DNA of 33,383 bases from Candidatus Cryptobacteroides excrementavium (GCA_017695025.1 JADILX010000109.1:1-33383), one strand, 5' to 3'. Shown: positions 18,197 to 28,134, numbered from the stretch's first letter. The notes: generated by a model not told the origin, from the sequence alone. Numbers and translations are program-made.

Positions 18197-18254
18197 AGTC
18201 AGATGTCAGTTTTTACTTTTAATATTCCATATACGTCCGTTGTATCAGCCTTAC

Positions 18255-20144
18255 TCAGATGAGCATAAGGATGATGGCGATGGACAGGACACCTCCGAGG
18301 AACCATATGCTGTACCTCTGTATATAGCCGCTCTGCATCCCTTTTATGGCCCATGAGACCTTGTTGGTGACTGCCGCAAGGAGATTCATGAAACCGTCTA
18401 CTACATGCCGGTCAAACCATGCAACAGGGGTGGAGATACATGCGAATATGATCCTGTGGGTGATGAACTGGTAGATTTCATCTATGTAGAATCTGTGGTA
18501 TGCAGCCTTGTGCAGCCCGCTGAAGCGCACGGCAAGTCCGTCAGCGACCGTCCTGTCCTCCCTCAGATACATCCATGTGGCGAGGGCAATACCGGCGGCA
18601 GCGACACACAGGCTTATTCCCGCCACTGTCCAGTCTATATGGATCCGGTATGCATGGCCGTCAGATGAGACAAATTCCCCGAACGGAATCCATCCTGCCA
18701 CCAGGGTGATGGCTGCAAGAATCATGAGAGGTACCGTCATCGTGAGCGGAGCCTCATGCGGCCGGTGTGCGGCATGCAGTTCCCGGTTCTCTTTCCCCCA
18801 GAATATGCAGTAATAGAGCCTGAACATGTAGAATGCTGTCAGACCGGCTATGGCAGTCATTATCCAGCCCATCCACGGGCTGAAACTGAAGCACGCCGCC
18901 AGGATCTCATCCTTTGAGAAAAATCCGCTCAATGGCCATATCCCGGCTATCGACAGGCAGGCCACGAGAAAAGTAATGTGTGTGACAGGCATATATTTCC
19001 GGAGTCCGCCCATTGCAGACATCTCGTTTGAGTGCACTGCATGTATGATGCATCCGGCACCGAGGAAAAGAAGGGCCTTGAACATGGCGTGCGTAAACAG
19101 GTGGAACATTGATGCCATATAGCCGAGTCCGCCCTCGTGAGGGTCGGAGGAAGTGCATACTCCCAATGCGACAATCATGAAGCCGATCTGTGATATCGTA
19201 CTGAAGGCAAGCACTCTTTTTATGTCGCTCTGCACGCACGCCACTATTGCGGCATACAGCGCTGTAAAAGCCCCGACGTAGGCAGTCACATGCAGAACTT
19301 CAGGGGCGTATCCGATAAACAGCGGAAACATCCTTGCCACGAGATATACTCCGGCGACCACCATTGTGGCTGCATGGATGAGGGCAGATACCGGTGTCGG
19401 GCCTTCCATGGCGTCAGGGAGCCAGATGTGCAGAGGGAACATGGCACTTTTCCCTGCACCTCCGATGAACATGAGGCCGAGAGCCACAGGCAGGAGAGCC
19501 TTTGCCGCCCCGAGTGCCGGGGCGTCGGGAGAGAAGGAGAATGTCCCGGTGTAGAACCCGTATATCAGTATGCCTATCAGGAAGCCGAGGTCGGCAAATC
19601 TCGTCACAATGAATGCTTTCTTCGATGCTGCCACCGCTTCCTTTTTGGTATAGTAGAAGCCTATGAGAAGGTATGAACTGACACCTACGAGTTCCCAGAA
19701 TATGTACATCTGGAAGATGTTCGTTGCAAGCACCAGCCCCAGCATGCTCATCGTGAAGAGAGACAGGAAAGAGTAGTATCTCTGGAATCCTCTTTCTCCC
19801 TTCATATATCCGAATGAATAGATATGTACCATCAGGGATACTGTGGAGATGACCACGAGCATCATCACCGAGATAGGGTCAAGCATGATACCGAGGTCAA
19901 TGTGGAGACTGCCGCCGAACGGGAGCCATACGGTGTTCCATGGTATCAGGGTGGGGAAGACCCCGCTTGCATACCGCCCGGCGCTGAAATAGGCGGCGGC
20001 AGTCCAGTAACACAATACCGTGACGGCACCGGTCACAGCAGTACCGGCCAGCCCTGCAGCTGCAGGCTTGAGTCTTGTCCCGAGCAGTCCTGTGAGAATG
20101 AAACTCAGGAACGGGAGCAGGAGTATGAGTACAGTATATTCCAT
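18255..20144 (-). CDS. nuoL: NADH-quinone oxidoreductase subunit L
   Basis: This is the largest antiporter-like subunit of complex I at the far end of the membrane arm, 629 aa from the ATG at 20144. A TTG two codons upstream is less likely. The conserved WLPDAMEGPTPVSALIHAATMVVAGVYLVARM segment and the SDIKRVLAFSTISQIG loop are present. The C-terminal part (after about 540) has the amphipathic lateral helix and final anchor helix that distinguish NuoL from NuoM and NuoN. It starts 28 bp after nuoK. Confidence 0.95.
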   Translation of the reverse strand: MEYTVLILLLPFLSFILTGLLGTRLKPAAAGLAGTAVTGAVTVLCYWTAAAYFSAGRYASGVFPTLIPWNTVWLPFGGSLHIDLGIMLDPISVMMLVVISTVSLMVHIYSFGYMKGERGFQRYYSFLSLFTMSMLGLVLATNIFQMYIFWELVGVSSYLLIGFYYTKKEAVAASKKAFIVTRFADLGFLIGILIYGFYTGTFSFSPDAPALGAAKALLPVALGLMFIGGAGKSAMFPLHIWLPDAMEGPTPVSALIHAATMVVAGVYLVARMFPLFIGYAPEVLHVTAYVGAFTALYAAIVACVQSDIKRVLAFSTISQIGFMIVALGVCTSSDPHEGGLGYMASMFHLFTHAMFKALLFLGAGCIIHAVHSNEMSAMGGLRKYMPVTHITFLVACLSIAGIWPLSGFFSKDEILAACFSFSPWMGWIMTAIAGLTAFYMFRLYYCIFWGKENRELHAAHRPHEAPLTMTVPLMILAAITLVAGWIPFGEFVSSDGHAYRIHIDWTVAGISLCVAAAGIALATWMYLREDRTVADGLAVRFSGLHKAAYHRFYIDEIYQFITHRIIFACISTPVAWFDRHVVDGFMNLLAAVTNKVSWAIKGMQSGYIQRYSIWFLGGVLSIAIILMLI

Positions 20145-20172
20145 AATCAAATTTCAGTCTGTTGCGGTTGTC

Positions 20173-20481
20173 CTACCACTTCATCTTGTCCAGGTTCCTG
20201 ACCTGGATATTCTTCATGTTGCGGTATATGTTGATGATGATGGCTATCGCCACGGCTGTCTCTGCAGCGCTTATCCCGATTGCGAACAGCGAGAAGAAGA
20301 AGCCCTCCAGCTGCCCCGGGAACAGGAAGCGGTTGAACACCACAAAATTGATATCCACCGAATTGAGTATCAGTTCTACCGAGATGAGCATCGCAAGCAG
20401 GTTGCGTCTTGTAAGGAAGCCGTATATGCCCACGAACATCATTATGGTGGAGACTATGAGGTAATATTCCATGTGTATCAT
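20173..20481 (-). CDS. nuoK: NADH-quinone oxidoreductase subunit K
   Basis: This 102-aa, three-helix membrane subunit of complex I has the family core FVGIYGFLTRRNLLAMLISVELILNSVDINF, with a conserved Glu in the second helix, and a third helix ending in AAETAVAIAIIINIYR. The size is exactly the family norm. It sits 11 bp after nuoJ and 28 bp before nuoL, in the usual order. Confidence 0.95.
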   Translation of the reverse strand: MIHMEYYLIVSTIMMFVGIYGFLTRRNLLAMLISVELILNSVDINFVVFNRFLFPGQLEGFFFSLFAIGISAAETAVAIAIIINIYRNMKNIQVRNLDKMKW

Positions 20482-20492
20482 GTCTGTTCCCT

Positions 20493-21002
20493 TTATCTTT
20501 TTCTTGCTATCATTATTCCTCCGATTATGCAGGCAAGCAGCAGGACGCTGATGACCTCGAACGGAAGTACATACCCGTATTTTTCAGGGCTCATCAGGGC
20601 ATGGCCTATCTCCCTGACAGGCAGTTCCCCGTGTTCGAACGCAGGCGCAAGGAACTTGTGCTTCAGCATGACGAAGAGGCAGATGCCCAGGGCTGCGAGT
20701 GTGGCGGCAAGGCCTGCCGCAAATTTGCCCGGCTTGAGTTTCTCCGCCTTGTCGCCCTCACTTGAAGTAAGCAGGATGGAGAACACATAGAGCACAGTGA
20801 TGCCGCCTGCATATATCAGCAGCTGGACGGCCCCGAGAAACGAATAGTTGAGCTGGAAATATATGCCTGCCGTCCCGAACAATACGAAAAGCAGGTAGGT
20901 CGCAGCCCTCAGTATGCGTTTAGTTGTGACAGCCAGTACGGAACTGACCACAATAAACAGGGCAAGCACTGCAAATACAATCAGATCAAGAGTTATATCC
21001 AT
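20493..21002 (-). CDS. nuoJ: NADH-quinone oxidoreductase subunit J
   Basis: This 169-aa membrane subunit of complex I has five helices. The family segment ALFIVVSSVLAVTTKRILRAATYLLF is near the start, and the third helix holds GAVQLLIYAGGITVLYVFSILLT, with the pi-bulge region conserved in NuoJ. It starts 2 bp after nuoI and ends 11 bp before nuoK, so translation of this part of the operon is tightly linked. Confidence 0.95.
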   Translation of the reverse strand: MDITLDLIVFAVLALFIVVSSVLAVTTKRILRAATYLLFVLFGTAGIYFQLNYSFLGAVQLLIYAGGITVLYVFSILLTSSEGDKAEKLKPGKFAAGLAATLAALGICLFVMLKHKFLAPAFEHGELPVREIGHALMSPEKYGYVLPFEVISVLLLACIIGGIMIARKR

Positions 21003-21004
21003 GG

Positions 21005-21445
21005 CTATTGCTTGTTCAGGGTTTTGATGAGTTTGCTCCTGGTGAACACGGCATGCTCGAAATCAGTGGTGAATTCGATGGCATGGTGCGGACATGCATT
21101 GACGCACAGATGGCAGAACATGCATGAGCCCAAGTCATATTCATATTTTACAAGATGCTTTTTCTGTCTGCCTGTCTCCGGGTCCGGCTCCATGGCAGAA
21201 GTGATTTTTATTGCACCGTTTGGGCATGCCATCTGGCAGAGACCGCAGGCGATGCATCTGTTCTTGCCGTTTTCATCATGCGGCATGACAAGTTCTCCGC
21301 AGAAGCGTCCGTTAATCTTCAGTGTGGCCCTGTTCTCAGGGTACTGCTCGGTAATCTTCGGCGTGAAGAACTCTATAAGAGTCACCTTCATGCCGGTGAG
21401 CAGGGACGCCAGTGCTCTGAAAATACTTTTTATATATCCGATCAT
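21005..21445 (-). CDS. nuoI: NADH-quinone oxidoreductase subunit I (2x[4Fe-4S])
   Basis: This peripheral iron-sulfur subunit of complex I passes electrons to cluster N2 in NuoB. Two ferredoxin-type motifs are visible: CIACGLCQMACP and CMFCHLCVNACP, each with four Cys. The frame is open upstream for 82 further codons, but those overlap nuoH and read as its shadow. The ATG at 21445, 2 bp after the nuoH stop, gives a 146-aa protein with the normal MIGYIKSIFRAL membrane-surface helix. Confidence 0.95.
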   Translation of the reverse strand: MIGYIKSIFRALASLLTGMKVTLIEFFTPKITEQYPENRATLKINGRFCGELVMPHDENGKNRCIACGLCQMACPNGAIKITSAMEPDPETGRQKKHLVKYEYDLGSCMFCHLCVNACPHHAIEFTTDFEHAVFTRSKLIKTLNKQ

Positions 21446-21447
21446 GA

Positions 21448-22524
21448 CTAGAAATGCAAATTGAATACTACGACTATTACCATGAGCAGCAGGTTGAGCA
21501 GGCCGATCGGCACGAGATATTTCCATTCGAGAGTAAGTATCTGGTCGATTCTGAGTCTCGGGAATGTCCATTTGATCCACATGAGCAGCCACACTACGAA
21601 AAATGCCTTGGCAAAGAACCAGATGAATCCCGGGATTGCATCCATGACCGCGTTGAACCCGTCGAGACCCGGGATGTGCAGCGGCATCCATCCGCCGAGG
21701 AAGATAGTGGCCGCTATACCTGAAATAATGAATAGGTTGACAAATTCAGCCACATAGAACAGCCCGAAATGCATTCCGGAGTATTCCGTATGATAACCGG
21801 CCGTCAGTTCCGACTCTGCTTCCGGAAGGTCGAAAGGCCCCCTGTTCACTTCGGCATTACCGGCTATCAGATATATTATGAATGCGATTACAGCCGGGAT
21901 GTGCCCCTTGAAGATAAACCACCCGTCAGCCTGACGCATGACAATCTCCGAGAACTGCATCGTATCCGTAAGCACCACGATTGTGAGTATCGAAAGTCCG
22001 ACGGACAGTTCATAACTGATCATCTGTGCACCGCTCCGCATGGCGCCTATAAGGGAATATTTGCTGTTGGAACTCCATCCGGCAAGCAATATCCCGACGA
22101 TGCCGATTGAAGATGCTGCCATCAGAAAGAGCACACCTACATTGAAGTCCAGTATCTCGAGCCCGCGGCTTATAGGGAGGCATGCAAAGGCCATTACCGA
22201 TGCCAGGATCACGATATAAGGGGCAAGGTTGTACAGGAATCTGTCAGAATGCCTGATGGAGATAATCTCTTTTGTCAGCATCTTGAATACGTCACAGATG
22301 ACCTGTATGCTTCCCCACGGTCCCACTCTTGTCGGCCCGAGACGGCATTGGAACGCAGCGCACACCTTGCGCTCCATATAGATCATGATGATGGCTATGA
22401 CTACATACAGAAGCAGCAGACAGATACCGATGAGAACGCATTCCAGAAAGATTGCCAGCCCTTCCGGCATCAGTGATGTCAGTTGCGTATGTATCCAGCC
22501 AGTAATTATACCGAAATCGAACAT
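21448..22524 (-). CDS. nuoH: NADH-quinone oxidoreductase subunit H
   Basis: This 358-aa membrane subunit of complex I forms much of the quinone-binding chamber. Eight to nine helices are seen. The conserved cytosolic loop is present ([22 protein letters not shown], then the acidic ADLPEAE-equivalent [21 protein letters not shown]), carrying the charged residues thought to link quinone chemistry to pumping. The gene starts 23 bp after nuoCD. Its stop is 2 bp from the nuoI start. Confidence 0.95.
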   Translation of the reverse strand: MFDFGIITGWIHTQLTSLMPEGLAIFLECVLIGICLLLLYVVIAIIMIYMERKVCAAFQCRLGPTRVGPWGSIQVICDVFKMLTKEIISIRHSDRFLYNLAPYIVILASVMAFACLPISRGLEILDFNVGVLFLMAASSIGIVGILLAGWSSNSKYSLIGAMRSGAQMISYELSVGLSILTIVVLTDTMQFSEIVMRQADGWFIFKGHIPAVIAFIIYLIAGNAEVNRGPFDLPEAESELTAGYHTEYSGMHFGLFYVAEFVNLFIISGIAATIFLGGWMPLHIPGLDGFNAVMDAIPGFIWFFAKAFFVVWLLMWIKWTFPRLRIDQILTLEWKYLVPIGLLNLLLMVIVVVFNLHF

Positions 22525-22547
22525 ATTCTGAATTTTTATCCTTTTGT

Positions 22548-24176
22548 CTATCTGTCAATGTCAGGGACAACGTAGTCGAGAGTGCCGCCTATTGCAATCA
22601 GGTCGGCAATCTTGGCGTTTCTTGATATTGTGTCGATGCATGACACTAATGGAAGCCCAGTAGAACGGAATTTGAGCCTGTAAGGAGACTTGTCCCCGCG
22701 GCTTTCAAGATATACCCCGAACTCGCCCCTGCTGCCTTCCACGGCTGTGTACCAGGCTCCCTCAGGTAGTTTTATCACTGGCTTGACCTTCATTTGCCAT
22801 TCTCCTTCAGGGATATTGTCAACCAGTTGCTCAATGATGTTCAGGCTTTGTTCTATCTCCTTGACCCTGACCATGTATCTGGCAAAACAGTCGCCTTCTG
22901 TAAAGGTGATCTCCTGAAAATCCACTTTCCCGTACATGGCATACGGATGTCTCTTGCGCACATCGCATGCCCAGCCTGAGGCCCTTCCGGTACCGCCTGT
23001 GGCTCCGAATGAGATGGCGTCCTCACGTGAAAGCACCCCAGTACCGATAAGTCTGTTGCGGGCTATGACATTGCCGGTGAATATATCATGATACTCCCGG
23101 AGTTTGGGTCTCATGTACTTTATGAATTCTTTTGTCTTCCTGACAAAGTCCGGATGGATGTCAGCCTGGACGCCTCCGATGGTATTGTATGTCTGGATGA
23201 GTCGCCCTCCGGTGGTCTGTTCAAGGATGTCCAGTACCTTCTCCCTGTCCCTGAACCCGAGGAAGAATACCTCAAGGGCCCCCATGTCCTGACAGAGGCA
23301 TGCGATGAAAAGAAGATGCGAGTCTATCCTCTGGAGTTCGTCCATGATGGTCCTGATGTACTGTATCCTTTCTGAGACTTCGAGTCCCATGGCTTTTTCT
23401 ATGCAGGCGCACAGGGCGTGCCTGTTCTGCATTGCCCCGAGGTAGTCAAGCCTGTCGGTGAAGCCGAGAGTCTGCGGATATGTCATTGACTCGCAGAGTT
23501 TTTCTATACCCCTGTGTATATATCCGCTATGTACGTCAATCTTCTTGATTGTCTCCCCTTCGAGAGACACCCTGAACCTGAGCACACCGTGAGTGGCCGG
23601 ATGCTGGGGCCCTATGTTGATGACATATTCTTCCTCTTCAAAGAGAGGGTGTCTTTTGAGTATATAGCCTCCGTCAGGGGTCATCTCATAGCCCGGAGCC
23701 TCGTCTTCGTTGCCCTCGTTCTCCATGTTCAGAGGATTGAGGGACATGTCGTAGTCCTTTCTGAGAGGATACCCTTTCCAGTCATCCCTCAGGAAGAATC
23801 TCCGGAGATCAGGATGCCCTATGAATTTTATTCCGAAGAAGTCATAGGCCTCCCTTTCGTTGATCAGCGCCCCTTTCCAAAGGTCATGCACGGACGGCAG
23901 GGCGGCATTGTCCCTGTCCGGGTCTGCAGTGGCGAGCACTATGTTTTCTCCGGTAGATGTATTCTCAAGATGGTATACGCATCCGAGACCTTCCTCTCCC
24001 CAGTCCATGCCGGTAAGACTCCTCAGGAAGTCGAATCCTTCTTCTTTCCTGAGCCTTTCGGCAAGGGCTCTGAATGCTCCTGCCGGGACCTTGAACATGC
24101 CGTCACCGGCGTCTGACCATACGGCCGCAGCCTCCATTGAAGCGATCTTTTCTTTTATGTCGGTTCTGTTCTCCAT
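22548..24176 (-). CDS. nuoCD: NADH-quinone oxidoreductase fused subunit C/D
   Basis: This is a fused NuoC-NuoD peripheral-arm protein, 542 aa from the ATG at 24176. The NuoC half (about 1-165) ends with the family signature [21 protein letters not shown] and GYPLRKDY. The NuoD half starts near [18 protein letters not shown] and has [14 protein letters not shown]; both line the quinone site next to NuoB. The frame can be extended 11 codons into nuoB, but the start at 24176 is 10 bp after the nuoB stop and fits the operon better. The C/D fusion is known in several phyla, including Bacteroidetes. Confidence 0.94.
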   Translation of the reverse strand: MENRTDIKEKIASMEAAAVWSDAGDGMFKVPAGAFRALAERLRKEEGFDFLRSLTGMDWGEEGLGCVYHLENTSTGENIVLATADPDRDNAALPSVHDLWKGALINEREAYDFFGIKFIGHPDLRRFFLRDDWKGYPLRKDYDMSLNPLNMENEGNEDEAPGYEMTPDGGYILKRHPLFEEEEYVINIGPQHPATHGVLRFRVSLEGETIKKIDVHSGYIHRGIEKLCESMTYPQTLGFTDRLDYLGAMQNRHALCACIEKAMGLEVSERIQYIRTIMDELQRIDSHLLFIACLCQDMGALEVFFLGFRDREKVLDILEQTTGGRLIQTYNTIGGVQADIHPDFVRKTKEFIKYMRPKLREYHDIFTGNVIARNRLIGTGVLSREDAISFGATGGTGRASGWACDVRKRHPYAMYGKVDFQEITFTEGDCFARYMVRVKEIEQSLNIIEQLVDNIPEGEWQMKVKPVIKLPEGAWYTAVEGSRGEFGVYLESRGDKSPYRLKFRSTGLPLVSCIDTISRNAKIADLIAIGGTLDYVVPDIDR

Positions 24177-24186
24177 ATCCAGTCGA

Positions 24187-24837
24187 TTAGGCAAGCCCTG
24201 ACTCATCATATTCCTTGTAGTCCTCCACCTTGTTTGTGTCCTCCCTCATCAGTTTCTCATATTCCTTTTCACTTATGCCCTTGTTCAGGCCGCCGAGAAA
24301 TCTCTGGGCCTTCACCTTGCGCTGAAGTTGCATGAGTCCGTAGAGCATGGCTTCGGGTCTCGGAGGACATCCCGGGATATATACATCCACAGGGATAATC
24401 TTGTCTACGCCGTCGACTACATGATAGGAATTTTTGAACGGGCCTCCGCTGATTGCACACCCGCCGGTAGCGATGACATATTTCGGATCGGCCATCTGGT
24501 CATAGAGACGTCTGAGTACCGGGGCCATCTTGTGGGTGATGGTGCCGGCTACCATGATGAAATCCGCCTGACGCGGGGATGACCTTGCCACCTCAAATCC
24601 AAATCTTGCAAAGTCATATCGTGCTGCGCCTATCGCCATGAACTCTATTCCGCAGCAGCTCGTGGCAAAGGTAAGCGGCCACAGGCTGTTGCTCCTGCCC
24701 CATTCAATCACGTTGTCAAGGCAGCCGACAATGACATTGGTGCCATTGTCCCTGAGTTCCTTCAGCATCTGCTCGATGTATTCATTGTCGTTGAAATCCT
24801 CATATTTCATCGACTTTATGTTGACATTCCTTTTCAT
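24187..24837 (-). CDS. nuoB: NADH-quinone oxidoreductase subunit B
   Basis: This peripheral subunit of complex I holds cluster N2, the last electron carrier before quinone. The Cys pair is in [12 protein letters not shown], and the other ligands are in [10 protein letters not shown] and PGCPPRPEA. An upstream extension of this frame overlaps the end of nuoA, so I chose the ATG at 24837 (216 aa), 37 bp after the nuoA stop. The C-terminal tail after the PGCPPRPE region is acidic and a little longer than in E. coli. Confidence 0.94.
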   Translation of the reverse strand: MKRNVNIKSMKYEDFNDNEYIEQMLKELRDNGTNVIVGCLDNVIEWGRSNSLWPLTFATSCCGIEFMAIGAARYDFARFGFEVARSSPRQADFIMVAGTITHKMAPVLRRLYDQMADPKYVIATGGCAISGGPFKNSYHVVDGVDKIIPVDVYIPGCPPRPEAMLYGLMQLQRKVKAQRFLGGLNKGISEKEYEKLMREDTNKVEDYKEYDESGLA

Positions 24838-24874
24838 ATCGTGGTGGATTGTTGAAGAATGATTGCGTGTCTTC

Positions 24875-25225
24875 TCATTTCCATTCAAGGGCACCCTTCC
24901 GCCATGCATATGCAAGCCCGAGCACGAGGACCAGAAGGAAGAACAGGACGCTAGTCAGCCCGTAGATGCCGAGATCCTGTACTACGACCGCCCACGCGAA
25001 AAGAAATACGGTCTCTACATCAAACATCAGGAAAAGGATGGCGAAAAGATAGTATCCGACCTTGAACTGCATCCATGACTTGCCTCGTGTCGGGATTCCG
25101 CACTCGTATGGCTCACTCTTCTGCGGATTGTATGAGCGCGGGGCGATGGCTTTGGCTATGCCTACCGCTGCGGCAACCATTATGATTGCAATGAGTATTA
25201 CGACGACCAATAATATGAAATTCAT
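24875..25225 (-). CDS. nuoA: NADH-quinone oxidoreductase subunit A
   Basis: This first gene of the complex I operon codes for a 116-aa, three-helix membrane protein. The conserved loop [44 protein letters not shown], with the family Cys and the FDVE helix, identifies it. The promoter should lie in the 25226-25420 gap, where a TAAATTTG box is seen on the minus strand. Confidence 0.95.
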   Translation of the reverse strand: MNFILLVVVILIAIIMVAAAVGIAKAIAPRSYNPQKSEPYECGIPTRGKSWMQFKVGYYLFAILFLMFDVETVFLFAWAVVVQDLGIYGLTSVLFFLLVLVLGLAYAWRKGALEWK

Positions 25226-25316
25226 GACTCTATGGTTTTATTGGTTACGTATGGCAGGCAATGGCTGTCACGGAAAATTTTGCGGACATGCCGTCTCCCG
25301 CTGAAAAAAAACGGCG

Positions 25317-25324
25317 CAAATTTA
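25317..25324 (-). promoter_or_regulatory. -7 box candidate for the nuo operon
   Basis: On the minus strand TAAATTTG matches TAnnTTTG and lies 92 bases before the nuoA start, which would leave a leader of about 85 nt. The surrounding 25300-25395 stretch is AT-rich. No TTG is seen at an ideal -33 distance. Confidence 0.4.
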
Positions 25325-25420
25325 TACAAAAATCAATTATTGTATACCCTCCGGCGACTTTTTTTGACTGTGTTTTCGTATTAATAGAATGACCGCCTGC
25401 TGTGATAGCCGGGACAGTAA

Positions 25421-25456
25421 TATTGGTAGTCCGGATTATATTGGTAGTCGGGATTA
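25421..25456. repeat. Perfect-length 18-bp tandem duplication before the TonB receptor
   Basis: Two adjacent 18-bp units, tattggtagtccggatta and tattggtagtcgggatta, differ at one base. A weaker, gapped resemblance continues just upstream (25403-25420). The second unit covers the -33 area of the promoter box at 25469, so it may be a regulator-binding array. Confidence 0.6.
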
Positions 25457-25468
25457 CCGGTGATTGAG

Positions 25469-25476
25469 TATCTTTG
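25469..25476 (+). promoter_or_regulatory. -7 box of the TonB-receptor promoter
   Basis: TATCTTTG matches TAnnTTTG and lies 35 bases before the ATG at 25512. A TTG at 25441-25443, inside the tandem repeat, is the nearest -33 candidate, with a rather long spacing of 25. Confidence 0.5.
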
Positions 25477-25511
25477 CGCCGGAATAACAGATAGGGATAA
25501 GAAAGTTGAAT

Positions 25512-27458
25512 ATGTCAAGGCTAATAAAAATTCCATGTGCCGCGTTATATGCGGCAATTTTCATGTCTGCCAGCCTGCAGGCCCATGCTGCCAGTGAGGA
25601 GACTGCTGTTGCGGACACATCACGCCCAGTGTGGAGAGACAGGCTTGAAGAAGTTGTCGTCACCGGAACAAGGAATGTCACGGACATACGGCATTTGCCG
25701 ATGACTGTGTCTGTGGTAGGGCGCAGCACAATAGAGCGCTCCGGCAGCGCATCCCTGCTGCCTGTATTGACAGAACAGGTTCCCGGCCTGTTTTCAACCG
25801 CAAGAGGTATAATGGGGTACGGTGTCTCTGACGGGTCTGCCGGCAGTATCTCTCTCCGAGGCATGAGCGGTGGCAGCGGGCGACTGATGGTGCTTATAGA
25901 CGGCCATCCGCAATATATGGGGCTGTTCGGCCATCCGATAGCCGACGTATACCAGTCATTCCTGGCGGAAAGGGTGGAAGTGCTCCGGGGACCGGCCTCG
26001 GTGCTGTACGGCTCAAATGCAATGGGCGGAGTAGTGAACATAGTCACCAGGAAAATGACGGAAGACGGCAGCAGGACAGCCCTGAAAGCCGGCTATGGCT
26101 CATATAATACACTCCGGACAGAACTCACCAGCCGTATCCGCAAGAAAGGCTTCAGCAGTGTGGTCGGGGCATCGTACAACAGGACTGACGGCCACCGTGC
26201 CGACATGGGGTTTGAGCAATACAGCAGTTACATCAGGCTTGGATATGAGATTTCCCGCAGGTGGAGTGTCTCCGGGGATGTCAGCCTTACACACTTCAAT
26301 GCATCCAACCCCGGAAGTGTATCCGATCCCATTGCCGATGCAGACCAGAGTGTCACAAGAGGCATGGCTTCAGTCTCCATTGAGAACAGGTATGAAAAGA
26401 CATCAGGAGGCCTTTCTTTCTTCTACAACTGGGGAAGGCATGATATCAATGACGGTTATCATCCTTTTTCCGAAGACCCGGAAGAAAACCAGCCTCTTGA
26501 CTACAGGTTCCATTCACGGGACGTGATGATGGGCGTCTCAATTTACCAGAGTGCGCAACTGTTCAGCGGAAACAGGATTACAGCAGGGGTGGACTGGTTC
26601 AGATTCGGCGGAGATGCCTGGAATGAATACGTCGCCGGAGAGAACAAGGGCCATAACATGACAGTCATGGGGATGCCGCAGATCCGGCATGAGATAGCCG
26701 GCTATCTCGACTTGCGGCAGCAGATAGGCTCGTGGCTGACGTTCGATGCCGGGCTCAGGGTAGACCATCATACACAGGCAGGAACGGAATGGGTGCCGCA
26801 GGCGGGACTTTCATTCCACCTCCCGGCTTCTGCCGGGATAAAGGTCTCGGTGGCAAAAGGGTTCCGTTATCCTCTCATCAGGGAAATGTTCATGTGGGGA
26901 ATAGCCAATCCTGGACTCAAGGCTGAGAGCATGTGGAACTATGAAATCGCATTTTCACAGACACTGCTGGACGGACGGCTTTCCTACGGTGTCAACATAT
27001 TCTATCTGGATGCCCGGAATCTCATTGTCCAGGACATGGTGGACGGACGCATGATGAACGTGAACGCAGGCGCTGCCCGCAATACAGGGGTGGAGGCGCA
27101 GGCGGCATGGCGAATAGGCAGGGCCTGGTCAGTGGATGTCAACTACAGTTGGCTGCACATGGCCAATCCGATAGCGGGCTCTCCGCAGCACAAGTTGTAT
27201 GGAGGGGCTATGTATATGGCCGGACGCTGGCAGGTGTCTACAGGACTGCAATATATCAACGGACTGTATACATCCACTGGTACGGACGCCGCTACAGAGA
27301 ATTTTCTCCTCTGGAATCTGCGCGCCTCATTCCGCATTACTGACTGGCTGTCCGTATGGGCTGCAGGGGAAAATATCCTTGCCCGGAAATATGAGATCAA
27401 TGCAGGCTACCCGATGCCTGGGGCCACTGTGACGGGAGGCGTCAGCCTTGAATTCTGA
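25512..27458 (+). CDS. TonB-dependent outer-membrane receptor
   Basis: This 648-aa outer-membrane receptor has a signal peptide (MSRLIKIP...LQAHAA, cut near residue 26), a TonB-box-like stretch EEVVVTGTR, a plug domain (about 45-185, with RGMSG, VLIDG and VEVLRGPASVLYGSNAMGGVVNIVT) and a beta-barrel ending in a C-terminal Phe, as outer-membrane proteins do. A TTG start 2 codons upstream is possible but the ATG is preferred. The size and plug type match siderophore, haem or cobalamin receptors. It is not a SusC, having no long N-terminal carboxypeptidase-like domain and no SusD neighbour. Its ligand cannot be read from sequence. It is divergent from the nuo operon, and the repeats and -7 box in front suggest dedicated regulation. 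Confidence 0.94.
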   Translation: MSRLIKIPCAALYAAIFMSASLQAHAASEETAVADTSRPVWRDRLEEVVVTGTRNVTDIRHLPMTVSVVGRSTIERSGSASLLPVLTEQVPGLFSTARGIMGYGVSDGSAGSISLRGMSGGSGRLMVLIDGHPQYMGLFGHPIADVYQSFLAERVEVLRGPASVLYGSNAMGGVVNIVTRKMTEDGSRTALKAGYGSYNTLRTELTSRIRKKGFSSVVGASYNRTDGHRADMGFEQYSSYIRLGYEISRRWSVSGDVSLTHFNASNPGSVSDPIADADQSVTRGMASVSIENRYEKTSGGLSFFYNWGRHDINDGYHPFSEDPEENQPLDYRFHSRDVMMGVSIYQSAQLFSGNRITAGVDWFRFGGDAWNEYVAGENKGHNMTVMGMPQIRHEIAGYLDLRQQIGSWLTFDAGLRVDHHTQAGTEWVPQAGLSFHLPASAGIKVSVAKGFRYPLIREMFMWGIANPGLKAESMWNYEIAFSQTLLDGRLSYGVNIFYLDARNLIVQDMVDGRMMNVNAGAARNTGVEAQAAWRIGRAWSVDVNYSWLHMANPIAGSPQHKLYGGAMYMAGRWQVSTGLQYINGLYTSTGTDAATENFLLWNLRASFRITDWLSVWAAGENILARKYEINAGYPMPGATVTGGVSLEF

Positions 27459-27467
27459 TTTATGTAA

Positions 27468-27475
27468 TATATTTG
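27468..27475 (+). promoter_or_regulatory. Promoter candidate for the HAD hydrolase
   Basis: TATATTTG matches TAnnTTTG, with TTG at 27448-27450 as a -33 element 17 bases upstream. It begins 9 bp after the receptor stop and ends 20 bp before the HAD start codon, arguing for a separate transcript. Confidence 0.5.
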
Positions 27476-27495
27476 CATTTTCAAGCATTGGAAGT

Positions 27496-28134
27496 ATGGA
27501 CAGATGTGCATTTCTTTTTGACCTGGACGGGGTGATTTTCGATACTGAAGGCCAGTATTCGGTGTTGTGGAATGCCTTGGGACAGAAATATTTTTCAGAC
27601 AGTGATTTCGCATGGAAGATAAAGGGCCAGACTCTCTCCGGGATATTCTCGGCATATTTCCCGGATAATGAGGCGGCAAGGAAAGATGTAAGGGCGGCTC
27701 TGGCCCGTTTTGAAAGAGAGATGGACTACAGTTATGTCCCCGGGGCCAGGGAATTTATTGAGGAACTCCGTTCAAGGAAGTTCTACTCCGCCATAGTGAC
27801 TAGTTCCGACAGGAGCAAGATGGAAAATGTCTACATGGCGCACCCCGAGATAAAGGGCATGTTTTCAAGAATCTTTACCGGGGAAGATTTTCCGAGGTCC
27901 AAGCCGTACCCGGACTGTTATCTGCTCGGCATGAAAACCGCCGGTGCCGCGCCTGAAGACACCTTTATATTTGAAGACTCTTTCAACGGGCTTCAGGCAG
28001 CAAAAGACTCCGGAGGCAACGTCATTGCACTTGCTACGACCAATCCCCGGGAGAAAGTCGCCCCTTATGCCAGCCTTGTTGCAGATGATTTTACCGCCAT
28101 CAGTCTGGATGCCTTGCTGCAGATGAGCCGATGA
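27496..28134 (+). CDS. HAD-superfamily phosphatase, beta-phosphoglucomutase-like
   Basis: This 212-aa haloacid dehalogenase-type hydrolase has all four HAD motifs: FDLDGVIFDTEG with nucleophile Asp9 and acid Asp11, VTSSDRSKM (motif II), SKPYPDCYLLG with the motif III Lys, and FIFEDSFNGLQAAK (motif IV acidic pair). The four-helix cap between motifs I and II puts it in the subfamily of beta-phosphoglucomutase and sugar-phosphate phosphatases. The substrate cannot be assigned. The open frame starts earlier (27448), overlapping the receptor gene. The ATG at 27496 is chosen because the protein then begins just before motif I and because a promoter box lies between. Confidence 0.9.
   Translation: MDRCAFLFDLDGVIFDTEGQYSVLWNALGQKYFSDSDFAWKIKGQTLSGIFSAYFPDNEAARKDVRAALARFEREMDYSYVPGAREFIEELRSRKFYSAIVTSSDRSKMENVYMAHPEIKGMFSRIFTGEDFPRSKPYPDCYLLGMKTAGAAPEDTFIFEDSFNGLQAAKDSGGNVIALATTNPREKVAPYASLVADDFTAISLDALLQMSR

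Noticed and set aside
21446..21691. N-terminal extension of nuoI
   Set aside because: It is read through the end of nuoH and is not hydrophobic or conserved; the ATG at 21445 right after the nuoH stop is the proper start.
25251..25316. GCCGT...ACGGC pairing around an A-rich loop between nuoA and the TonB receptor
   Set aside because: The arms are only five bases and the loop is long; it is neither a convincing terminator nor a riboswitch.
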